This document shows positions 15,611 through 23,433 of a stretch of 64,000 nucleotides of DNA, one piece after another. A program made the translations under genes and the position numbers. Position 1 is the stretch's first letter, and the number at the start of each line of letters is the position of its first letter. Source of the DNA: Pseudodesulfovibrio aespoeensis Aspo-2 (GTDB lineage Bacteria > Desulfobacterota > Desulfovibrionia > Desulfovibrionales > Desulfovibrionaceae); the NCBI RefSeq assembly GCF_000176915.2, contig NC_014844.1, forward strand, positions 2,976,001 through 3,040,000. Direction: 5' to 3'. Under the pieces are notes generated by a model, which was not told where the DNA came from, ran no database searches, and worked only from the letters and a program-made list of their open reading frames with translations.

Positions 15611-16180
15611 ATGGAATGGGTTGAAAAGCACTTGTTTGAGCTTCTGACGTTAGTTGCCATATTTATGGGGCCTGTAATGGCTGTGTTGGTTGGGCAGCAT
15701 CTCCAAGACAGGAGACAGCGTTCGGACCGGAGGCAGCAGGTCTACAAAGATTTGATGGGAACGCGCCGCATTGTTCTCCACATCGACCATGTTAAGGCCC
15801 TCAATATGATAGATGTTGAGTTCTCTTCAGCGAGCAAGGAAGATGTTGCTATCAGGGACGCTTGGCAACTATATATCCGCCATCTTGAGGATGTTCAATT
15901 TAGAGATAATGACCTTAATGGGTGGGGGCGCAAGACTGACGAACTCCTTCATAGTTTATTAGAGAAAATGTCTTTGGCTGTTGGTGTATCGGTCCAGCGC
16001 CATCAGATTGCAAAGGGTGGATATTCACCTGAATTCTATGGGAATGTTGAGTTTGAGCAACAAATTTTGAGGAGAAGCCTGATCGACCTTGCCCTTGGTC
16101 GCAAGACATTGAAAGTCTACCACACAGACGAAGACCCCATTCGTGTTGACGCTCCTGTGCCTGAGGTCGGGGTGAAGTAA
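15611..16180 (+). CDS. Small membrane-anchored protein on an AT-rich insert (DUF6680-like)
   Basis: The protein has 189 residues. A single N-terminal membrane span (about 9-30, LFELLTLVAIFMGPVMAVLVG) is followed by a basic stretch (QDRRQRSDRRQ) and a mostly helical cytoplasmic domain with HVKALNMIDVEF and KTDELLHSLLEKMS. This layout resembles the DUF6680 family, whose function is unknown; the family call is from memory and tentative. Base composition is clearly AT-richer than its neighbours, and the gene lies between two copies of a 34-bp direct repeat, so it was probably acquired. ATG 15611 follows GAGG; an in-frame ATG at 15524 lacks a ribosome site. The Shine-Dalgarno is buried in the hairpin at 15583-15606. 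Confidence 0.6.
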   Translation: MEWVEKHLFELLTLVAIFMGPVMAVLVGQHLQDRRQRSDRRQQVYKDLMGTRRIVLHIDHVKALNMIDVEFSSASKEDVAIRDAWQLYIRHLEDVQFRDNDLNGWGRKTDELLHSLLEKMSLAVGVSVQRHQIAKGGYSPEFYGNVEFEQQILRRSLIDLALGRKTLKVYHTDEDPIRVDAPVPEVGVK

Positions 16181-16299
16181 GGAAAATGAAATAAGCTACT
16201 TCAATTCGGTTTGCTCAATCTGGCGGAAGAACTTGGCAATGGCTCGAAGGCCTGCACGTTGATAGGCTTTTCTCGGGATACTTTTTTACCGATAGCAAG

Positions 16300-16333
16300 C
16301 GGCAAGGGCACCCTTGGCCGGGTGCGGTAGCCG
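16300..16333 (+). repeat. 34-bp direct repeat, copy 2
   Basis: An exact second copy of 15386-15419. It carries the last codons and stop of the deacetylase gene without the rest of the gene, which marks the far border of the AT-rich insert. Confidence 0.95.
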
Positions 16334-16404
16334 CTCGCATTCGACCGCATCCGGGGCGCGTCCAAGCCCGTGAGTCCCTTCCATTTTCAGAAACGCCCTT
16401 GCGG

Positions 16405-16440
16405 CAAAAAAAGAGACCGCAGGATAACGCCTGCGGTCTC
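16405..16440 (-). terminator. Terminator after tRNA-Pro
   Basis: On the minus strand GAGACCGCAGG and CCTGCGGTCTC form an 11-bp stem followed by seven T. It sits 11 nt beyond the tRNA 3' end. Confidence 0.92.
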
Positions 16441-16450
16441 GGATGATCAC

Positions 16451-16527
16451 TGGTCGGGGCGGAGAGATTTGAACTCCCGGCATCCTGCTCCCAAAGCAGG
16501 CGCGCTACCAGACTGCGCCACGCCCCG
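16451..16527 (-). tRNA. tRNA-Pro (anticodon TGG)
   Basis: On the minus strand the gene runs CGGGGCG...CGCCCCG plus A and encoded CCA. The anticodon arm CCTGC-TTTGGGA-GCAGG gives anticodon TGG, which reads CCA and related proline codons. The D and T arms are standard (GGTAGCGCG; GTTCAAATC). Confidence 0.96.
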
Positions 16528-16562
16528 TCGTGTGGTCGGTTACCCCTGGTCGGGGGCCTGAA

Positions 16563-16591
16563 TACCTACGGGAAAAGGGAGCCGTTGGCAA
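16563..16591 (-). promoter_or_regulatory. Promoter of tRNA-Pro
   Basis: On the minus strand TTGCCA (16586-16591) and TAGGTA (16563-16568) are 17 nt apart, about 35 nt ahead of the tRNA. Confidence 0.5.
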
Positions 16592-16610
16592 GAGTTCGCC
16601 GCTTGCCCCG

Positions 16611-17630
16611 TCAGCCCATGTCCACGCCAGACACTGCCGCGCCGCAGCGAGAGCATCGGCCATGACCAAGGGCCAGGAGCGTGGAGGCGAACCCGGTCCG
16701 GTCGATGAGCGTGGCTCCGCAGCCGGGACACAGAGTCTGCTGCCGGTTCGAGCCGGGCATGTTGCCGATGTAGACGTACTTGAGCCCCTTGTCGCGGCCC
16801 ATGGCATAGGCCGCCTCCAGGGTGTCGCCCCTGGTGGCGGACACGTCGTTCATCTTGAAGTCCGGGTGGAAGCGCGAGATGTGCCAGGGCGTGTCCTCGC
16901 CCAGCTCCCGGATCAGGAAATCCGTCAGCTGGTCCAGCTCGTCCGGCGAGTCGTTTTTGCCGGGGATGAGCAGTGTGGTCACCTCCAGCCACCAGCCGAG
17001 ATCGTGGCGGATGCGCACCAGATTCTCCAGCACCGGCTTGAGGCGCGCGCCGCAGACATCCTGGTAGAAATCGTCGCTGAAGCTCTTGAGGTCCACGTTG
17101 GCCGCGTCGATGAGCGGCCCCATCTCGTCCAGACATTCCGAACTCATGAAGCCGTTGGTGACCATGATGTTGGACAGCCCTTGGCCTGCGGCCAGCCGGG
17201 CCGTGTCCTGCATGATTTCGAAGAAGATGGTGGGCTCGGAGTAAGTGTAGGAGATGCTTGAAGCCTTGAGCTTCAGGGCCTCGTCCACCAGATCCTGCGG
17301 GGTCATGGCCCGGCCCGTGACGCGCCCGCCCTCGCGGGGCGCTTGCGAGAGAGACCAGTTCTGGCAGAAGGAACAGCTCAGGTTGCACCCGGCGGTGGCA
17401 AAGGAGTAGGTCCGGCTGCCGGGCTGAAAGTGATACAGGGGTTTCTTTTCCACCGGATCGAGGTTGAGGGCCGCGATCCTGCCGTAGTTGAGGGCCATGA
17501 GCGTGCCCTCGCGGTTTTCGCGCACGCCGCACAGGCCGCGCTCACCCTGGCCGATGACGCAGAAATGGCTGCACAGGCGACACTGGACCGTGTCGCCCTT
17601 GAGCCGTTTCCAAAGCCGTGCCTCATGCAT
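16611..17630 (-). CDS. amrS: AmmeMemoRadiSam system radical SAM enzyme AmrS
   Basis: The protein has 339 residues. An N-terminal cysteine set (CRLCSHFC...RGLCGVR) precedes the radical SAM CxxxCxxC motif CNLSCSFC (about residue 83), followed by the GGE-like and SYTYSEPTIFFE segments typical of the AmrS/PflA-like family. A C-terminal pair of CxxC motifs (CPGC, CSRC) may bind zinc. Such proteins occur with AMMECR1 and MEMO homologues in an uncharacterised protein-modifying system; those partners are not in this window. ATG 17628-17630 follows GGAGGTG. The gene stands alone on the minus strand. Confidence 0.9.
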   Translation of the reverse strand: MHEARLWKRLKGDTVQCRLCSHFCVIGQGERGLCGVRENREGTLMALNYGRIAALNLDPVEKKPLYHFQPGSRTYSFATAGCNLSCSFCQNWSLSQAPREGGRVTGRAMTPQDLVDEALKLKASSISYTYSEPTIFFEIMQDTARLAAGQGLSNIMVTNGFMSSECLDEMGPLIDAANVDLKSFSDDFYQDVCGARLKPVLENLVRIRHDLGWWLEVTTLLIPGKNDSPDELDQLTDFLIRELGEDTPWHISRFHPDFKMNDVSATRGDTLEAAYAMGRDKGLKYVYIGNMPGSNRQQTLCPGCGATLIDRTGFASTLLALGHGRCSRCGAAVSGVDMG

Positions 17631-17699
17631 GCCGCACCTCCCGGACCCTGACCATGCCACAGGACGCAGCCGCCGTCACCGCCCTGGTCCCAAAAACCA

Positions 17700-18077
17700 C
17701 TACCAGTTTTTTTCCCGGGTCGTGGTGGTCCTGGTCTCGGTGTCGGTGGCATTGTCGTAGGAGGTCGAAGAGCTGGATGAGGAACTGGTACCGGAGGTGG
17801 GCCACCTGGTCTCCGGGTTCACGGTGATGATGACCTTGTCATACCAGTCCACCTCTTCCTGCTTGGGCCGGGCCTTGCTCTTGACGGTGGTGTCCCCGGC
17901 CTCGTTGGTGCCGAAGGTGGCGGTGGCGGCGTCTTCGTCCGGGTCGGTGCCAATGGTGTTGGTGCGGCGATCTCTGGCCGTGTCCTTGTTCTTGATCTTG
18001 GACTGGGCCGCAGCCAGGGAGAGCGTCAAAACGACAACGCCCACGGCAACGATCACTATCTTGCTGAAACGATGCAT
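17700..18077 (-). CDS. Exported small protein with Ser/Thr-rich tail, unknown function
   Basis: The protein has 125 residues. A clear signal peptide (residues 1-24, SKIVIVAVGVVVLTLSLAAA then Q) is followed by a polar, charged region with NKDTARDRR and DPDEDAATA, then KVIITVNPETRW and a tail with seven successive serines and many threonines. The mature part is probably disordered and periplasmic or surface-exposed. I recognise no family. ATG 18075-18077 has GGAGGG just upstream, and the open frame beyond it to 18110 lacks a ribosome site. No terminator is visible before amrS. Confidence 0.65.
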   Translation of the reverse strand: MHRFSKIVIVAVGVVVLTLSLAAAQSKIKNKDTARDRRTNTIGTDPDEDAATATFGTNEAGDTTVKSKARPKQEEVDWYDKVIITVNPETRWPTSGTSSSSSSSTSYDNATDTETRTTTTREKNW

Positions 18078-18183
18078 TGTTCCCTCCGCGATTCGGGCCG
18101 GTTCTCTCATCCCTCTTGCATACGACCGGCTGCCTGAAATGGCAAATGCAATTCACGGGCCGGGCGCGGCGTGCAGTTGTCCC

Positions 18184-18212
18184 TTGAACTTGCCCGGCCA
18201 AACCCCTATAAC
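18184..18212 (+). promoter_or_regulatory. Sigma-70 promoter of purM
   Basis: TTGAAC at 18184-18189 and TATAAC at 18207-18212 are separated by 17 nt. The predicted start is about 25 nt ahead of the purM ATG. Confidence 0.75.
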
Positions 18213-18245
18213 CCAGGAATCTTGAACGCACATGAGGAGCAAGAC

Positions 18246-19307
18246 ATGAGCGAGAGCGCCAGACGTTCCCAGGCATACACCGCCGCAGGCGTGGACATAG
18301 AAGCGGGCAACCGGTTCATCGGTCGCATCAAGGACATGGTCAAGTCCACCTTCACGCCCGGCGTGGCCATGGATATCGGCGGATTCGGCGGGCTGTTCAA
18401 GCCGGACATCTCCGGCATGGAGGCCCCCATGCTCGTGGCCGGGGCCGATGGCGTGGGCACCAAGCTCAAGCTCGCCTTCCAGTTCGACCGGCACGACACC
18501 GTGGGCATCGATCTGGTGGCCATGTCGGTCAATGACGTGCTCGTCCAGGGCGCGGCCCCCCTCTTCTTTCTCGACTATTTCGCCACCGGCAAGCTCGAAT
18601 CGGGCGTGGCCGAACAAGTGGTGGCAGGCGTGTGCGAGGGCTGCCGCCGCTCGGACTGCGCCCTGCTCGGCGGCGAGACCGCCGAGATGCCCGGCTTCTA
18701 CCCCGACGGCGAGTACGACCTTTCCGGCTTTGCCGTAGGCATGGTCGACACCCCCCGCCTGGTGACCGGCACGTCCGTGACCCCCGGCGACGTGCTCATC
18801 GGGCTCGGCTCGTCCGGCGCGCACTCCAACGGCTACTCCCTCATCCGAAAGCTCTTCGACCAGTCGGGCCTGCGGCCTGACCAGCCCTTCCCCGGCTCGG
18901 ACAGGACCGTGGCCGAGGTGCTCATCGAGCCGACGAAAATCTATGTCCGCGCCGTGCTGGCCCTGCTGCAGACCATCGGGATCAAGGGCATGGTCCACGT
19001 CACGGGCGGCGGGTTTTACGACAACGTGCCCAGGGTTCTGCCCGAGACGACCACGGCCCGCATCGAGTTCGGCTCCTGGCCCATCCTGCCCGTGTTCGAC
19101 TGGCTCAAGACCGAGGGCCGTCTCTCCTGGCCAGAAATGCTCCAGATCTTCAACTGCGGCATCGGCTACATCCTCATCTGCTCGCCGGAGAACGCGGAAA
19201 AGGCCATGGAACTGCTCGACGCCCGCGACGACGTGGACGCCTACCGCATCGGCGAGATCACCCCACGCGAACCGGCCAGCGAACAGGTGGAAGTCGTCTT
19301 CCCCTGA
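18246..19307 (+). CDS. purM: Phosphoribosylformylglycinamidine cyclo-ligase (AIR synthase)
   Basis: The protein has 353 residues. It closes the imidazole ring of AIR from FGAM with ATP, the fifth step of purine synthesis. Recognisable PurM segments include MDIGGFGGLF, VAGADGVGTKL, DLVAMSVNDV, the glycine-rich LLGGETAEMPGFY, GLGSSGAHSNGYSL and HVTGGGFYDNVPRVLP. Its start has GAGGAG 6 nt upstream; the upstream in-frame extension to 18171 overlaps the promoter. It is single, with its own promoter and terminator; other pur genes are not in the window. Confidence 0.97.
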   Translation: MSESARRSQAYTAAGVDIEAGNRFIGRIKDMVKSTFTPGVAMDIGGFGGLFKPDISGMEAPMLVAGADGVGTKLKLAFQFDRHDTVGIDLVAMSVNDVLVQGAAPLFFLDYFATGKLESGVAEQVVAGVCEGCRRSDCALLGGETAEMPGFYPDGEYDLSGFAVGMVDTPRLVTGTSVTPGDVLIGLGSSGAHSNGYSLIRKLFDQSGLRPDQPFPGSDRTVAEVLIEPTKIYVRAVLALLQTIGIKGMVHVTGGGFYDNVPRVLPETTTARIEFGSWPILPVFDWLKTEGRLSWPEMLQIFNCGIGYILICSPENAEKAMELLDARDDVDAYRIGEITPREPASEQVEVVFP

Positions 19308-19335
19308 CCACGATCCCCATACCCCCGAACGCACA

Positions 19336-19370
19336 AAGAGCCCGGCCTATTATGGCCGGGCTCTTTTTTT
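19336..19370 (+). terminator. Terminator after purM
   Basis: AAGAGCCCGGCC and GGCCGGGCTCTT form a perfect 12-bp stem with loop TATTAT and then TTTTT. Confidence 0.95.
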
Positions 19371-19413
19371 CCAATAAACTCACAGCAGCCTCTCCCCTTC
19401 CCCCCGGCAGCCT

Positions 19414-20811
19414 CTACGCCCGCAGCTCCAGCAGGGCCACGGTCTCGATGTGGTGGGTGTGCGGGAACATGTCCACGGCCCGGACGCGGGTAACATGGTA
19501 CCGGTCGGCCAGCCGCTTCACGTCGCGGGCCAGGGTGGCCGGGTCGCAGGACACGGCCACGATTCTGGGCGCACCCAGGGCCAGCAGTGCCTCGGCGGTC
19601 TTCTCGTGCATCCCGGAGCGGGGCGGATCGACCACCACCACGTCGGGCACGGCCTGATCCCCGGAACCGGCAAAGCCGGGGATGCCCTGCTCCAACGACC
19701 CGGAGACAAAGGAACAGTTGGTCAGCCCGTTGAGCCTGGCGCTTTCGCGGGCCTTGGTCACGGCCTCCTCGCTCTGCTCATAGCCGATGACGCGGCCCGC
19801 CTCACCGGCCAGATAGATGCCGATGGCCCCGGTGCCGCAATAAAGATCGAGCAGCACATGGGTGTCGGACAGGGCGCAGAATTCGGCCACGGTGCCGAAC
19901 AGCTCGGACGCGCCGCCCGTGTTGGTCTGGAAGAATGCGTTGGGAGAGAGGCGGTAGCGCACCTCGCGTTCGCCACGGGCCAGCCGCTCCTCGACAAAGG
20001 CGTTGCCCAGGCTGTAGACGATCTTTTCGCCAAAGGCCACGGTGGTCCGCTTGACGCGGGTGGAGTGGACAAAGGAGGCCAGCTCCGGGAAGCGTTGAAG
20101 AAAGAGTTCGGCCATGTCCTTGATCAGGTTGTCCTTGCGCTCGTCGCGGGCCGTGATCAGGTGGACCATGACCTCGCCAGCCGCCGCGTGCCGGATGACC
20201 AGATGCCGCCAGAAGCCGCTCTCGGTGGCCGGATTGTAGGCGGGCACGCCGGTGGCGGCGCAGAATTGGCGCACCGCGACCATGATCTCCACATCCCAGG
20301 CCGCGCACAGGTGACACTGGTCGATGTCGAGCACCGGGCCGGGCCGGTTGCTCCCCTCCGGGGTGGGCTCGCGCAGGCCAAGGTGCAGCCCGTCCTCGCG
20401 CTGCTCAAAGGCGAACTCCATCTTGTTGCGATAGCCCCAGATGTCGGGCGAGCCTGCGGGCGCGTCCATGACCAGGTCCTGTACGCCGCCGATGCGGGTC
20501 AGGGCCGCGGCCACTTGGGCGTTCTTCTGGGCCAGCTGCTCCGGGTAGGCGAGATGCTGGAGCGCGCAGCCGCCGCAGGTGCCGAAATGGGCGCAAAGAG
20601 GCTCCACGCGGTGGATCGACGGGGTCAGCACCGCCTCGGCCACACCCTCGGCAAAGCGCTTTTTGGAACGGGTGATGCGGGCCGACACCGTGTCGCCGGG
20701 CAGGCCGCCAGCCACGAAGACGGCCATGCCGTCCACATGGGCCACGCCCCGGCCACCATAGGCCAGGGATTCTATTTCACACTGCACGAGACTGTCTTTG
20801 GGCAGGGGCAT
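19414..20811 (-). CDS. rlmD: 23S rRNA (uracil-5-)-methyltransferase, RlmD/TrmA type
   Basis: The protein has 465 residues. An N-terminal TRAM domain (about 1-65) is followed by the 4Fe-4S cysteine set (C..FGTCGGCALQH, about 72-85, with the fourth Cys in DIDQCHLC). The SAM-binding methyltransferase domain carries LLDLYCGTGAIGIYLA and VVDPPRSGMHEK, and VAVSCDPATLARD holds the catalytic Cys. This set distinguishes the RlmC/RlmD group, which makes m5U in 23S rRNA, from TrmA. The exact target (U1939 or U747 equivalent) is not certain. GGAG precedes the ATG. Confidence 0.9.
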   Translation of the reverse strand: MPLPKDSLVQCEIESLAYGGRGVAHVDGMAVFVAGGLPGDTVSARITRSKKRFAEGVAEAVLTPSIHRVEPLCAHFGTCGGCALQHLAYPEQLAQKNAQVAAALTRIGGVQDLVMDAPAGSPDIWGYRNKMEFAFEQREDGLHLGLREPTPEGSNRPGPVLDIDQCHLCAAWDVEIMVAVRQFCAATGVPAYNPATESGFWRHLVIRHAAAGEVMVHLITARDERKDNLIKDMAELFLQRFPELASFVHSTRVKRTTVAFGEKIVYSLGNAFVEERLARGEREVRYRLSPNAFFQTNTGGASELFGTVAEFCALSDTHVLLDLYCGTGAIGIYLAGEAGRVIGYEQSEEAVTKARESARLNGLTNCSFVSGSLEQGIPGFAGSGDQAVPDVVVVDPPRSGMHEKTAEALLALGAPRIVAVSCDPATLARDVKRLADRYHVTRVRAVDMFPHTHHIETVALLELRA

Positions 20812-20842
20812 GGGCGCTCCGGGTTGAGGTGAGAGTGGTCGT

Positions 20843-20872
20843 TTGACACGGATCGCTCCGACTGTCTATGGT
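20843..20872 (+). promoter_or_regulatory. Sigma-70 promoter, possibly giving a leaderless mRNA
   Basis: TTGACA at 20843-20848 and TATGGT at 20867-20872 have 18-nt spacing. The predicted start near 20879 coincides with the ATG at 20880. Confidence 0.5.
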
Positions 20873-20879
20873 AATATGC

Positions 20880-21185
20880 ATGATTGACAAGGCCACGGCC
20901 ATGGAAACCGTCATGCGCAGGCTGGAAAAACTGCCCGTGGGCCACGCCCTGGACCTGCGCACCTACAAGCGCAACCGCTCGGTGGTCATCGCCCGCACCG
21001 GGGAGGATGCCTTTGACGTGGTGGAAAACGGCTTTGCCCAGGAACGGTTCCAGGCCTCGGCAGGATCCATGAAGAAGTTGCTCCGGACCCTTTTCAAGCG
21101 CGAGTTCCCGCGCAGCACCAAGATTCGCCTCTATGACCTCGGCCCGGCGCAAGCGGATGTGGTCATCGCGCGCAAGCCCCTCTGA
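20880..21185 (+). CDS. Small conserved-looking protein, function unknown
   Basis: The protein has 101 residues from this start. It opens with an amphipathic helix (ATAMETVMRRLEKLP), followed by short strands (HALDLRTYKRNRSVVIARTGEDAFDVVENGF) and a basic helix (SMKKLLRTLFKREFPRSTKIRLYDL). The composition is that of a small cytoplasmic alpha/beta protein; no family is recognised. Three starts are possible: 20868 inside the -10 box, 20880 with no ribosome site, and 20901 with AAGG upstream. The promoter position argues against 20868. It is divergent from rlmD by about 70 nt. Confidence 0.6.
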   Translation: MIDKATAMETVMRRLEKLPVGHALDLRTYKRNRSVVIARTGEDAFDVVENGFAQERFQASAGSMKKLLRTLFKREFPRSTKIRLYDLGPAQADVVIARKPL

Positions 21186-21399
21186 CGCGGGCCGACACCC
21201 GGAGACCGGCAAGGCGGGACGCCTGCCGGGTGGCACGCAACGGATCCAGGCGCGCCGCCCATGATATGGACGGCGCGAGGGTGCGGAGATGCTAAAAAAA
21301 GGGACTTCCGCGAGCGACTCGATCAGGGCCTGCGCGGTCGGCCCGTGACCCAAGACTCGGCCCGTGCCAGAGGCAGGCGAGCCGCCCGGCAGGCGGACG

Positions 21400-21720
21400 C
21401 TACTTCCGCTCCGCTCCTGTGGACTTGATCTGGTTGAGCAGGGAGACCACCCGCTCGGGATCGGCGAAGACCGCCCTGCGGACCGCCTCGGACACCTTGC
21501 CGTTCATGGCCAGGAGCAGCTCCGGGTCATCTCCCAGTTCCTCGGCCAGGGCGATGATGCGCTTCTCGCACAGTGAGGCGGGCTCGCCCCGTTCGATCTT
21601 GCTCAGGTACGAGTGGTGGATGCCGATCCGCTTGGCGACCTTGCGGATGGAATACTCCGGGTCAGCCTTGCGGATGGACTCTCGCCGTGATCGGATGTAA
21701 TCGCCAAAAAGCTTGCTCAC
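21400..21720 (-). CDS. XRE-family helix-turn-helix regulator
   Basis: The protein has 106 residues. The HTH_3 domain covers about residues 5-65: LFGDYIRSRRESIR, then SIRKVAKRIGIHHSYLSKIERGEPA with the recognition helix in HHSYLSKIE. The C-terminal helix FADPERVVSLLNQIK may dimerise. The start is GTG at 21718-21720 with AGGGG 5 nt upstream; the frame continues far upstream as non-homologous sequence. An inverted repeat overlapping its own -10 box suggests autorepression. The next gene on the strand (DUF3108) is upstream and separately promoted, so its targets are unknown. Confidence 0.85.
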   Translation of the reverse strand: MSKLFGDYIRSRRESIRKADPEYSIRKVAKRIGIHHSYLSKIERGEPASLCEKRIIALAEELGDDPELLLAMNGKVSEAVRRAVFADPERVVSLLNQIKSTGAERK

Positions 21721-21766
21721 GTCTACCCCTGGGAATATACTGACAGGTTTCCCACCATTCTTCCGT

Positions 21767-21798
21767 CTACTATACAGTAGCCAACAACCCATCGACAA
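21767..21798 (-). promoter_or_regulatory. Promoter and operator-like palindrome of the XRE gene
   Basis: On the minus strand TTGTCG (21793-21798) and TATAGT (21769-21774) are 18 nt apart. The -10 lies inside the inverted repeat CTACT-N4-AGTAG (21767-21780), a plausible binding site for the regulator itself. Confidence 0.5.
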
Positions 21799-21907
21799 GA
21801 TTGAACAAGATGGGATTCCAAACATTTTCTCCCGCCAAACACGAGCGGACCGCGCGCCTGGGGCGACGGCGTGGTGCAGACGTCGTGGCAATTGCGGGGC
21901 GTTGCGC

Positions 21908-22726
21908 CTAGTTGTCGTTGGTTGTTTGGAGTTCGGCTGGCGGCTGGTAATCGACCAGTTCCAGGGTGAAATGACCGACCACCACCTTGGAGCGGACCCG
22001 GACCGGGATGCGGCGGCTGTCCGCCGAGAACCAGACCAGCAGCTCGGCGTCCGGACTCTTGCGGAACACGCCTGAGAGGTGGCGGACATCGAGGCGGACC
22101 CGGAAGCAGGGGATGTCTCCCATGGGGGTTTTGAGGGTCTCGGTGTCCTCGACATGGGCCTTGCCCACCACGCTGACCTTGCCGTCGGTCACATTGGCTC
22201 CGAACTGCATGGTCTTGTAGAGAACCTGCTTGCGGAAGGCGAAGAGCACGGACATGGGGTCGAAAACGGATTCCGGCTGCTCAAGCTCATGCTTCAGTTC
22301 GCCTTCGATGTAGCGGAAGGTGCGCCGGTTGGCCGGGTCAAAGACAAGGTCCGCCTTCTTGCTGTACTTGCCCTCGTTCTGGTCGCTTTGGTAGCGCAGG
22401 GCGTGGGTGACATCAGGGTCGGTCCAGGCGTCCATGGTGTCGCGGACCTTGTAGAACTTGTCCACCCAGGGCACGGTGCTGGCCGTGCCCCGGAAGTGGC
22501 GGGCAGACGCCCCGTCCACTTTAGTGTCGGGCATGACCTCAAGCACGGCGTTTCCCGCGTGGACAAAGGTCCAGTGGATCTCATAGGTCATCTTCTCGCC
22601 CGGCCCGAAGGGGATGCTCCGGGCGTGCGCGGGCGGGGAGGCCCAGAGGAGCGCGGCAGCGAGGAGGACGAAACTGGCCGTCAGGATACGGGTCGTGATC
22701 GGGGTCCGGGTCTTGCGTATTTCCAT
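21908..22726 (-). CDS. DUF3108 exported protein
   Basis: The protein has 272 residues. A basic N-terminus and hydrophobic core (about 12-31) end at AHARS, a signal peptidase I type site. The mature protein starts with the DUF3108 pattern GPGEKMTYEIHWTFVHAGNAVLEV and continues as a beta-rich domain with DKFYKVRDTMDAW, a RYIEGEL strand and LLVWFSADSRRIPVRVRSKV near the end. DUF3108 proteins are periplasmic or outer-membrane associated; their function is not established. No operon partner is apparent. Confidence 0.85.
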   Translation of the reverse strand: MEIRKTRTPITTRILTASFVLLAAALLWASPPAHARSIPFGPGEKMTYEIHWTFVHAGNAVLEVMPDTKVDGASARHFRGTASTVPWVDKFYKVRDTMDAWTDPDVTHALRYQSDQNEGKYSKKADLVFDPANRRTFRYIEGELKHELEQPESVFDPMSVLFAFRKQVLYKTMQFGANVTDGKVSVVGKAHVEDTETLKTPMGDIPCFRVRLDVRHLSGVFRKSPDAELLVWFSADSRRIPVRVRSKVVVGHFTLELVDYQPPAELQTTNDN

Positions 22727-22865
22727 ACAGCTTTTTCCCAGCCCTTGCGGCCCAAGTCAAGCCGAACCGAAACAGGGTCGGATATGGACAAATGCCGCAC
22801 GAGAGGCTAGGACTATGCCAAGCGACAAGACCATTCATGCATGCATGTGAAGGAGATACAGGACT

Positions 22866-23354
22866 ATGATGCTGAGAAAACGCGCCTGGGACATGATGCG
22901 CGACGAATTCCCCACCGTGCAGGACGACGCCAGCCTGGCCGAGGCCATCCGCGTCATGCGCAACGCCATGACCGACGCCCCGGACTCGCAGGTGGTGGTG
23001 GTCCGGAACAAGGGCGGCAAGCTCGTCGGGGCCATCAACCTGTGGAATCTCTTCAAGGCGGTCAAGCAGGCAGTCCTCAAGGACGACAATCTCAAGGCCG
23101 ACGGCGAGGTGGACTGGGACCAGCAGTTTGCCAACGCCTGCCTGCTGTGCACCCAGCTGCGCCTTGACGACTACCTGATCACCAATCCTCCGACCCTCAA
23201 GCCCAACGAGCCCATCCTGCTGGTGCTCGACACCTTCATCAAGACCCGGCGCGACTGGGCCCTGGTGGTGGAGAACGACAAGGTCATGGGCGTGGTCTAC
23301 GTCACCGACGTGTACCGCGAAATGACCCGCGACATGATCCAGCTCTTCAAATAG
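22866..23354 (+). CDS. CBS-domain pair protein
   Basis: The protein has 162 residues made of two CBS motifs (about 8-65 and 100-160). The first contains MRDEFPTVQDDASLAEAI and GAINLWNLFK, the second TLKPNEPILLVLDTFIKTRRDWALVV and GVVYVTDVYRE. CBS pairs form a Bateman module that binds adenine nucleotides or SAM; with no attached enzyme, it probably acts as a free regulatory subunit. AAGGAG lies 10 nt ahead of the ATG. It is a single gene ended by a terminator. Confidence 0.9.
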   Translation: MMLRKRAWDMMRDEFPTVQDDASLAEAIRVMRNAMTDAPDSQVVVVRNKGGKLVGAINLWNLFKAVKQAVLKDDNLKADGEVDWDQQFANACLLCTQLRLDDYLITNPPTLKPNEPILLVLDTFIKTRRDWALVVENDKVMGVVYVTDVYREMTRDMIQLFK

Positions 23355-23381
23355 GCCCTGGCCGCCCGCACCGCGCAAGAG

Positions 23382-23418
23382 AAAGCGCCCCCTGCCTGCG
23401 GCGGGGGGCGCTTTTTTC
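23382..23418 (+). terminator. Terminator after the CBS gene
   Basis: AAAGCGCCCCC and a GGGGGCGCTTT arm pair across a short loop, followed by TTTTTT. It may also serve the convergent HD-GYP gene. Confidence 0.9.
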
Positions 23419-23433
23419 ACGCGTGTCGAGCGG

